This document shows, one piece after another, positions 1-4,674 of a DNA stretch of 6,314 nt. The first letter of the stretch is position 1. Each line of letters starts with the position of its first letter. Location: positions 1 to 6,314 of the forward strand of contig JAIEBL010000021.1 in the NCBI GenBank assembly GCA_029069015.1, given 5' to 3'. Under the pieces are notes generated by a model that had not been told where the DNA came from, made no database searches, and was given only the letters and a program-made list of their open reading frames with translations. A program made the translations under genes and the position numbers. This DNA comes from Clostridiales bacterium. Its GTDB lineage: Bacteria; Bacillota; Clostridia; Christensenellales; Pumilibacteraceae.

Positions 1-1
1 C

Positions 2-328
2 ATGGTCTTGCACGGCGGATTTTGGAATGGAGCGCAAGCCATCGGCAGTAACTGGCTGGCGCAATCGACGCTTTGCGAATTTCCGCTCGACAGCGACGAG
101 TATAAGGGTTCGTTTTTGGAAGGGAAGAATATCGGCTATCGGTATATGTGGTACTCTACGCCGTCGGCGCAAGGCGGCTACGATATATTTGCTTGGGGAA
201 AGTCCGACCAGGTGCTGTACGTTTCGCCCGCAAACGATACCGTGGTTCTGCGCACGGGCAAATCGGACGGCGGCGTCAAAAATTGGGTGGAGACGATCAA
301 AGCCATCGTAACCGACGCGGCGGCGTAA
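2..328 (+). CDS. Serine hydrolase, beta-lactamase (class C/esterase) family, C-terminal fragment
   Basis: Only the last ~108 residues are present. The reading frame is open to the left edge, so the true start lies outside the window and the ATG at position 2 is almost certainly internal. What is visible fits the C-terminal part of the beta-lactamase/penicillin-binding-protein-like serine hydrolases (AmpC, EstB and 6-aminohexanoate-dimer hydrolase relatives). The stretch GGFWNGAQAIGSNWLAQST is the usual 'GG-x-WNG-x-x-I-x-x-x-WL' helix entry. AWGKSDQVLYVSP followed by DTVVLRTGKSDG is the usual 'A-x-G-x-x-G-Q-x-x-x-V-x-P' strand pair that carries the third active-site motif. Here the G before Q is D and a K-S-D replaces the more usual H/K-x-G, so the exact catalytic class cannot be fixed. 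The catalytic Ser-x-x-Lys and Tyr motifs would lie upstream. Substrate unknown: it could be an esterase, a peptidase or a non-catalytic relative. The next gene follows after 27 bp, suggesting co-transcription. Confidence 0.8.
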   Translation: MVLHGGFWNGAQAIGSNWLAQSTLCEFPLDSDEYKGSFLEGKNIGYRYMWYSTPSAQGGYDIFAWGKSDQVLYVSPANDTVVLRTGKSDGGVKNWVETIKAIVTDAAA

Positions 329-343
329 ATTTTACGGAGAGAG

Positions 344-348
344 AGGAG
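344..348 (+). promoter_or_regulatory. Ribosome binding site of the membrane protein gene
   Basis: AGGAG within a purine-rich run (GAGAGAGGAGAGG), seven bases before the ATG at 356. It supports that start over any downstream in-frame ATG. Confidence 0.75.
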
Positions 349-355
349 AGGAAAA

Positions 356-928
356 ATGTTTTTGAACAAGAAGCGGAGAGAAGCAGATGCAATGATCATG
401 CGCGCGGGGGAGAACGGCGGCGAGGGGCAGAGCGACCCGTCGGTAATCGGCGTGAAAATCGGCGGGAAAGAACAGCTGTATTCGGCGTACAGTTATTCGG
501 GCGATAAATTGAATCCCGAATTCAGCAACTACGTGCTCGACAAAGCGAAAGGCGTGCCGATCAAAGAGGATATAAAGATCCGTATTTATTCGGCGGAAGG
601 AATCGACGCAGGCGAGGTCGAGCAAACGCTCAAAAGCCACTACTGCGCCGAATACAAAGAAACGAAAAAGGAAATCAAGCGGCTTTCCTGGATCTCGGTG
701 GTGATGACGCTCCTCGGTATCGTTGCACTCACGGCGCTCATTCTCGTCACGCATTTTACCGAAAACCTCTACATCACCTCTATCGTGGAGATCGCGGCGT
801 GGGTCTTTATCTGGGAAGCGGTGGACTATTTCTTTTTACAGCGTCCCGTTGTCAAAGCTAAATGTATTCTGATCCAACGCATTTATACGGCAACCGTCGA
901 GGTCTGCAAAGGGGAACAAGCGGACTGA
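356..928 (+). CDS. Small two-helix membrane protein of unknown function
   Basis: A 190-residue protein. Residues 1-110 are soluble and charged. Two hydrophobic segments follow at about 110-132 (SWISVVMTLLGIVALTALIL region) and 139-161 (ITSIVEIAAWVFIWEAVDYF region), then a basic tail of about 30 residues. With no signal peptide and a basic segment before the first helix, a hairpin topology with both termini in the cytoplasm is likely (inference). From memory, the pattern matches a widespread unnamed family of ~180-residue bacterial proteins: 'Y/F-S-x-y-g-d-x-L-x-P-E-x-x-x-Y-L/V' in the first half, and a second helix ending in W-V-x-x-W-E/R-x-x-x-x-F/L before a basic R-x-x-x-x-K stretch and a final 'V-E-V' strand. 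I know no function for it. The start is backed by a good ribosome binding site. It is likely in one transcript with the upstream hydrolase fragment. Confidence 0.85.
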   Translation: MFLNKKRREADAMIMRAGENGGEGQSDPSVIGVKIGGKEQLYSAYSYSGDKLNPEFSNYVLDKAKGVPIKEDIKIRIYSAEGIDAGEVEQTLKSHYCAEYKETKKEIKRLSWISVVMTLLGIVALTALILVTHFTENLYITSIVEIAAWVFIWEAVDYFFLQRPVVKAKCILIQRIYTATVEVCKGEQAD

Positions 929-936
929 TGGAAAAT

Positions 937-960
937 AACCGACGAAACGGTTGATTCTTT
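937..960 (+). terminator. Weak hairpin just after the membrane protein gene
   Basis: AACCG (937-941) pairs with CGGTT (948-952) around a 6-base loop, followed by a short, interrupted T-rich stretch (GATTCTTTT). The 5-bp stem is too weak to be a confident terminator on its own. The hairpin at 1051-1083 is a better candidate for the same job. Confidence 0.25.
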
Positions 961-1035
961 TAGGGGTGTCAATGCTTGCCCCTCTGTCATTCCGAGTTAA
1001 GCGCCGTTTGGCGCGGTGAGGCATCCAGCGAAGCA
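961..1035. repeat. Probable dispersed intergenic repeat with two small hairpins
   Basis: This non-coding segment contains AGGGGT/GCCCCT (962-967 with 978-983, one G-T pair, 10-base loop) and a perfect GCGCC-GTTT-GGCGC hairpin (1001-1014). These flank a CTGTCATTCCGAG core (983-995) and are followed by GAGGCATCCAGCGAAG. On the other strand it reads GGAATGACAG, a phrase I associate with short interspersed repeats in Clostridia and other bacteria. Only one copy is in the window, so its repeat nature rests on recognition rather than on a second copy seen here. An open frame on the - strand runs through it but has no other support. Confidence 0.45.
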
Positions 1036-1050
1036 TAAATAAATTAAAAG

Positions 1051-1083
1051 AGCCATGCGGTTTCTGCATGGCTTACATTTTTT
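1051..1083 (+). terminator. Intrinsic (rho-independent) terminator
   Basis: AGCCATGC (1051-1058) and GCATGGCT (1066-1073) form a perfect 8-bp stem with a 7-base loop, followed by TACA and an uninterrupted run of six T (1078-1083). It is preceded by an A-rich stretch (AAATTAAAAG), so it may also act weakly in the opposite direction. It would end the transcript of the hydrolase and membrane protein genes and separate it from the promoter that follows. Confidence 0.8.
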
Positions 1084-1100
1084 GTTGCCTGTACTATAAT
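1072..1100 (+). promoter_or_regulatory. Candidate upstream promoter overlapping the terminator
   Basis: A perfect TATAAT lies at 1095-1100. Seventeen bases upstream is CTTACA (1072-1077), a 4 of 6 match to TTGACA that overlaps the end of the terminator hairpin and T-tract. It could be a second start for the lipoprotein operon, but the -35 is poor and the downstream promoter at 1150-1179 is much better. Confidence 0.3.
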
Positions 1101-1149
1101 CGTTGCCTTTGCGGAGAAGATAGCCCAACAAGTTTACATTATATACCGC

Positions 1150-1179
1150 TTGACAGAAAGAGTGAAAATATGGTATTAT
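1150..1179 (+). promoter_or_regulatory. Strong sigma-A-type promoter of the lipoprotein operon
   Basis: A perfect -35 TTGACA (1150-1155), an 18-base spacer, and -10 TATTAT (1174-1179). TGG lies directly in front of the -10, giving the extended TG motif at 1171-1172. Transcription would begin near 1186, leaving a leader of about 60 bases before the ATG at 1245. No operator or riboswitch was recognised next to it. Confidence 0.75.
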
Positions 1180-1192
1180 AAACAAAATAATC

Positions 1193-1228
1193 ATGGCGGC
1201 GTGGGGAATGATTGTCTTCCTGCGCCAT
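1193..1228 (+). promoter_or_regulatory. Imperfect hairpin in the 5' leader
   Basis: ATGGCG (1193-1198) pairs with CGCCAT (1223-1228). Inside it, GGGAA (1204-1208) pairs with TTCCT (1217-1221) around an 8-base loop, with an asymmetric internal loop between the two stems. It begins a few bases after the expected transcription start and ends 6 bases before the ribosome binding site, which stays free. It may stabilise the messenger. There is no T-tract, so it is not a terminator. Confidence 0.4.
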
Positions 1229-1234
1229 TTTAAT

Positions 1235-1239
1235 AGGAG
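1235..1239 (+). promoter_or_regulatory. Ribosome binding site deciding the start at 1245
   Basis: AGGAG five bases before ATG 1245. The codons that follow give a signal peptide at once (MKKRFWITL...). The frame stays open upstream to a TTG at 1212, but that start has no ribosome binding site, lies inside the leader hairpin, and would put eleven extra residues before the signal peptide. Confidence 0.7.
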
Positions 1240-1244
1240 AGCGT

Positions 1245-4200
1245 ATGAAAAAACGATTCTGGATAACGCTGGCGACGATTTTGATGGCGCTACTGATACC
1301 CACGGTATGCGTTGCGTGCCACGGTGGTAAAGAAGTAGAGTACAGCGTGACCGTACTCTCCGTTGACGAAGAAACCCCCGTAGAGGGCGTGACGGTGTCG
1401 TGGATATCGAACTCCAAGACGGCGGGCAGCGCGGTGACGAATGCGGACGGCGTGGCAAAGGCGACCCTTCCCGCGGGCATTTACTCGGTGAGGCTTTCGG
1501 GGTATCCCGTAGGCTACACCTACACGCAAGTGCGCGTGACGGACTCGATGCCCCGCGTTATTCTTGCGCTCGAAGTGCAGCAGCAGGAATACACGGCGAG
1601 CATCGTAGACAAAACGGGTCTTCCCGTAGTGGGCGCGACCGTGGCGTGGACGGACGGCGTGACGATCGCCGGCAGTGCGATGACAGATGAGAGCGGCAGA
1701 GCCGAATGCGCCATTGCGCACGGCAACTATTACGTGGTGCTCTCCTCCCTTCCGAGCGGGAACGTATGCAACGAAATTCTCAAAGTGACGGGCGACGACC
1801 GCAGCGTGCAGGTCAACCTCGTGGACGGCACGGCGGCAACGTATCGCGTCACGGTGCACAGCGAGGGCGGCTTACTGTTTAAGAACCAGACCGTTGTCGT
1901 CTTTAACGGCGACAGCGACGTTGTGGCGGCGGCAAAGACGGACGAATACGGCGTAATACCCTTTGCGCTGACGGCGGGAAGCTACACGATGCGCGCGACC
2001 GCGCTGCAAAGCGGCTATACGGCGCAGGACCTTTCCGTAGGCGCGTCGGCGGGCGAGAGCGAGATCGTTTGTAAGTCTGCCGTTATCATGAGCGACCCTG
2101 CGGCAAACACGCGCTACTACATCGGCGATATTATCCACAATTACAGCTTCGTTACGCCGTACAACGTCGGCGGCGAACCCAAAGCGTATACGATCGCTGA
2201 GCTTCTTAAAACCAAAAAGGCGGTCGTGATCAACAACTGGGGTACGAAATGCACCTATTGCGTGCAGGAAATGCCCGCGATGGAACAGGTCTACCAAGAG
2301 TACGGCGACGACATCGAGATCCTTGCCGTCAGCAATTACAACGGCGGCGACACCGATCAGGCGGTGAGCAATTACCGCGAGGAAAAAGGGTACACGTTCC
2401 CCATGATGCGGGATCGGAACAATTTTGCCGTTAAGTTCGGCATTACGGGCTGGCCGACCACGATCATTGTGGACCGCTACGGTGCGATCGCGCGTATCGA
2501 AGAGGGCGGCGTAATGGACGTCGAGCTCTGGAAACTGATGATCGATAAGTTCGTTGCAAGCGACTACGTGCAGACGTTCACCCCCGGCGAAGACAAGAGC
2601 GAGCCGATCGGCTCGGAAATCGCAAAACCGGACTTCACCGTTCCCGCCGATCACTACGAGAAGATGGCAGAGGCGGTCAACGACACCGCGAACTTCCCTG
2701 CGGGCGCGAGCGTAGAGTGGTACGGCGAAACGGAAAACGAGTATGCCTGGCCCTTCCTGTTCGATAAAGTGGACGGCGTATCGGAGGGCGACGAAAAAGT
2801 GCTCTACGCGTCCAACACGGGCAAAAACAATTCCATGGGTATTCTGCGCGCAAAGGTGCAGATGCCTGCGGGCAGTGTGCTGACGTTCGATTACTTTGCT
2901 TCTTCGCAAGCCAAAGATATTCTGTACATCTATTGGGACGGCATGGCGCTGCGTGAAATATCCGGCGACAGTCAGGGTTGGAAGACCTGCAAAGTATACG
3001 CCGAACTGACGGCTGGCGAACATAACCTTGCCATGATGTACCGCAAAGACGAGACCGTTCACGTCGGAAAAGACAATGTGTTCCTTCGTAACGTACGCTT
3101 TACGCAAGTGTCCCAGCTTACCGAATCGACCGATATGGTGCGCGCGGCGGCGTACGGCAAGCCCGCGGCGGGTGCGACGCAATATCCCTACTACGCGCAA
3201 GCGAGTATCGAATCGGACACCTACTACCACGTCGATACGGCGACGCTCCAGAACGCAAGCTATGCGGGCAACGACCCCAAGCCGATGCTGTTCGTCAATC
3301 TCCTGCAAGTGACCAACTGGGATGCGAAGCACTCGATCCGCGACTACGTCTACGCGCAAGACCCGGACACCGAGGAATACGTATACGATTTCAGGTTCTC
3401 GATTAACGGCGGCGCGAAAAAGGACTACCGCGAAACGTTTGTAGAGTACCTGAGAACGGCAACGGCGTCGGATATAAGCGGCTTCGTGCCCGTGGACAAA
3501 GAGCTGCACGACCTGCTCGAAGCGTTCATGAAGTCGGTGAACGGCGACAAATACCATGCAAACAAATGGCTGGAAGCATGCTACTTCTATTCGCACTACG
3601 GTAGCGGCGACCCCGTGGGCAATCCCATCATCGGGCTGACCAAAAAGACGGCGATCCCCGTTGCGGCGGAAACGCAAACGACGGCGGAAATGACGCGCAT
3701 TATGGTGCCCTTCCCGACGACGATCTACTCGTTTACGCCTGTGACGAGTGGCGTGTATAAAATAGAGTCGTACATTCCCGTCGATCCGAGCGGCGAGCAG
3801 CAGTATCAATCGCAGATCTGGCTGTACGACGACAATACGGATGCGGAGCACCCGCTCATTTACTGCGGCGACGAACGGTTCTACCGCGGCGCGGTCAACA
3901 ACCAGAACTTCGTGGTGCACCGCTACATGGAAGCGGGGAAGAAGTACTACCTCGAACTTGCCTTCTTAATGGCGGAATCGGGCACCTACGATTTCGACGT
4001 CACCTACGTCGGCACAACGGCTTCCATACTCGAGCCTTGCTCGCTCAACGCGTTTACGTACAACGTCGATGAAAACGGTGACCCTGTGGGCGAGATGTTT
4101 TTGAAAGGGGCAGTCGAGTATAAGAAAGACCCGGACGGTTACTACCACGTTAAGAACGCCGACGGAACTTTGGGTAGCTTTATCTACTTAGACGTTTCCG

Positions 4201-4616
4201 AACCCACCACGCTGACGTACGTGTCCTTATCGGTGCTTTCCGATCAATATATGAGAGATCCGCTCGACTACTCGAACCTTAGCTACAAATCGTTTGATTT
4301 CAGATACCGTATCGCCTACTATACGGTGCAAACGGAAGACGGCATAGCGGCAACCTACTATCCGGCACTTGACTTGACGCAGGGCGGCGAGAAGTATAAG
4401 GACTATACCCAAATCTTCAAAGACTACATCGCAGACCCCGACCATCAATACGGCGACGGGCTTGTAAAGGTCAACGACGATATGGTGCAGATCTTGCAGC
4501 TTCTGATCGAAACGCGTATCAACATGCTGCTGGATAACCAAGTCGAACCCGCGTTCGAAAACGAATGGTTGCGTTTCTGCTGGTACGAGCGCCAGTACAG
4601 CAGCACGAACCCGTAA
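1245..4616 (+). CDS. Large exported, probable lipoprotein: Ig-like repeats, TlpA/ResA-like thioredoxin domain, duplicated C-terminal module
   Basis: 1123 residues. A signal peptide (KKR, then a hydrophobic core) ends at C-V-A-C, with Cys25 as the likely lipidation site; the -3 residue is Cys rather than Leu, so the lipobox is imperfect. Three Ig-like repeats of the Cna-B/carboxypeptidase-regulatory type follow at about 33-115, 116-199 and 200-281. Next is a TlpA/ResA/AhpC-type thioredoxin domain (about 295-445) with W332-G-T-K-C336-T-Y-C339 and the cis-proline loop G-W403-P404-T-T. A beta-sandwich (about 483-620) carries an aGEHnLaMmYRKDe motif (Y599, D602), as in carbohydrate-binding or adhesin-like jelly rolls. 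The C-terminal module appears twice (about 660-785 and 966-1118) around a PPC-like domain (about 808-922). It is probably a surface protein with thiol-disulfide activity outside the membrane. Substrate and partner are unknown. It is first in a likely operon with the gene at 4675. Confidence 0.88.
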   Translation: MKKRFWITLATILMALLIPTVCVACHGGKEVEYSVTVLSVDEETPVEGVTVSWISNSKTAGSAVTNADGVAKATLPAGIYSVRLSGYPVGYTYTQVRVTDSMPRVILALEVQQQEYTASIVDKTGLPVVGATVAWTDGVTIAGSAMTDESGRAECAIAHGNYYVVLSSLPSGNVCNEILKVTGDDRSVQVNLVDGTAATYRVTVHSEGGLLFKNQTVVVFNGDSDVVAAAKTDEYGVIPFALTAGSYTMRATALQSGYTAQDLSVGASAGESEIVCKSAVIMSDPAANTRYYIGDIIHNYSFVTPYNVGGEPKAYTIAELLKTKKAVVINNWGTKCTYCVQEMPAMEQVYQEYGDDIEILAVSNYNGGDTDQAVSNYREEKGYTFPMMRDRNNFAVKFGITGWPTTIIVDRYGAIARIEEGGVMDVELWKLMIDKFVASDYVQTFTPGEDKSEPIGSEIAKPDFTVPADHYEKMAEAVNDTANFPAGASVEWYGETENEYAWPFLFDKVDGVSEGDEKVLYASNTGKNNSMGILRAKVQMPAGSVLTFDYFASSQAKDILYIYWDGMALREISGDSQGWKTCKVYAELTAGEHNLAMMYRKDETVHVGKDNVFLRNVRFTQVSQLTESTDMVRAAAYGKPAAGATQYPYYAQASIESDTYYHVDTATLQNASYAGNDPKPMLFVNLLQVTNWDAKHSIRDYVYAQDPDTEEYVYDFRFSINGGAKKDYRETFVEYLRTATASDISGFVPVDKELHDLLEAFMKSVNGDKYHANKWLEACYFYSHYGSGDPVGNPIIGLTKKTAIPVAAETQTTAEMTRIMVPFPTTIYSFTPVTSGVYKIESYIPVDPSGEQQYQSQIWLYDDNTDAEHPLIYCGDERFYRGAVNNQNFVVHRYMEAGKKYYLELAFLMAESGTYDFDVTYVGTTASILEPCSLNAFTYNVDENGDPVGEMFLKGAVEYKKDPDGYYHVKNADGTLGSFIYLDVSEPTTLTYVSLSVLSDQYMRDPLDYSNLSYKSFDFRYRIAYYTVQTEDGIAATYYPALDLTQGGEKYKDYTQIFKDYIADPDHQYGDGLVKVNDDMVQILQLLIETRINMLLDNQVEPAFENEWLRFCWYERQYSSTNP
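1341..2087 (+). repeat. Three tandem Ig-like protein repeats inside the large lipoprotein
   Basis: The repeats begin at 1341, 1590 and 1842, each about 83 residues. Each starts with a Y-x-[VA]-[TS]-[VI] strand. In repeats 1 and 2 the next element is P-V-x-G-[VA]-T-V-[SA]-W, then A-G-S-A-[VM]-T-[ND]-x-x-G. All three have T-[ND]-x-x-G, then [AH]-G-x-Y, then a region ending in G-Y or G-N. This is the spacing of prealbumin-like/Cna-B or carboxypeptidase-regulatory folds, normally used as spacer or stalk domains on the cell surface. Repeats 1 and 2 are the closest pair. Repeat 3 keeps the frame but has diverged in the first half. No Lys/Asn/Glu isopeptide triad could be confirmed by eye. Confidence 0.75.
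2127..2579 (+). other. TlpA/ResA-like thioredoxin domain of the large lipoprotein
   Basis: Residues about 295-445 of the protein. In order: a first strand (KAVVINNWG), the redox pair C336-T-Y-C339 at the start of a helix that continues V-Q-E-M-P-A-M-E, a second strand (DIEILAVSN), a D-x-x-x-x-V-x-x-Y-R-E-E helix, F-P-M-M-R-D, F-A-V-K-F-G-I-T-G-W-P-T-T with the cis-proline, and strand IIVDRYGAIA. These match the TlpA/ResA family, whose members reduce or oxidise thiols outside the membrane. CTYC differs from the common CPPC and CEPC pairs. The K in G-T-K-C replaces the usual W or S before the first Cys. Confidence 0.85.
3222..3599 (+). repeat. C-terminal module, first copy (residues 660-785)
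   Basis: Starts at Y-Y-H-V and shares, in the same order, four anchor motifs with the second copy at 4140-4598: D-F-R-F (715-718), K-D-Y-x-x-x-F-x-x-Y (from 726), F-V-P-V-D followed by a helix, and N-K-W-L-x-x-C-Y (W775, C779). The first half looks beta-rich and the second half helical. I recognise the pattern from large Clostridia surface proteins but know no name or function for it. Confidence 0.7.
4140..4598 (+). repeat. C-terminal module, second copy (residues 966-1118)
   Basis: Starts at Y-Y-H-V like the first copy and carries the matching anchors D-F-R-Y (1018-1021), K-D-Y-x-x-x-F-x-x-Y (from 1052), L-V-K-V-N, and N-E-W-L-x-x-C-W (W1108, C1112). It is about 27 residues longer, mostly between Y-Y-H-V and K-D-Y. 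It ends five residues before the stop codon, so the protein finishes with this module. The conserved single Cys in each copy (779, 1112) is notable in a protein that also has a thioredoxin domain. Confidence 0.7.
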
Positions 4617-4627
4617 GGCAATTTGGA

Positions 4628-4660
4628 ATTCATAATTCTTAATTCTACATTCTTAATTTG
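4628..4660. repeat. AT-rich short repeat between the two lipoprotein genes
   Basis: The linker carries AATTCATAATTCTTAATTCTACATTCTTAATT, in which the unit ATTCTTAATT (4635-4644 and 4649-4658) occurs twice with a degenerate third copy. It is sharply AT-rich compared with the genes on both sides. There is no hairpin followed by a T-tract, so it should not stop transcription. Confidence 0.5.
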
Positions 4661-4662
4661 TT

Positions 4663-4670
4663 AAGGAGGT
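4663..4670 (+). promoter_or_regulatory. Very strong ribosome binding site
   Basis: AAGGAGGT, nearly the full anti-Shine-Dalgarno match, five bases before ATG 4675. It fixes the start and predicts efficient translation of the second lipoprotein from the shared messenger. Confidence 0.85.
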
Positions 4671-4674
4671 TACT

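Noticed and set aside
836..1069. 77-residue - strand frame covering the intergenic repeat
   Set aside because: It overlaps the end of the membrane protein gene, the repeat and the terminator. Its sequence looks like a translated repeat, not a protein.
1212..1244. Earlier TTG start at 1212 for the large lipoprotein
   Set aside because: No ribosome binding site, lies inside the leader hairpin, and would bury the signal peptide behind eleven extra residues.
2600..2615. Perfect 16-bp palindrome CGAGCCGATCGGCTCG
   Set aside because: Inside coding sequence, no second copy noticed and no loop; probably chance from the S-E-P-I-G-S-E codons.
1872..3920. 682-residue open frame on the - strand
   Set aside because: It lies wholly inside the large lipoprotein gene, is rich in Arg, His and Val as expected for an antisense shadow, has no domain I recognise, and no ribosome binding site was identified. 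The + strand reading has a signal peptide, redox motif and repeats.
4623..4651. Possible promoter TTGGAA-N17-TACATT between the two lipoprotein genes
   Set aside because: Only 4 of 6 matches in each box, and its start point would leave about five bases before the ribosome binding site.
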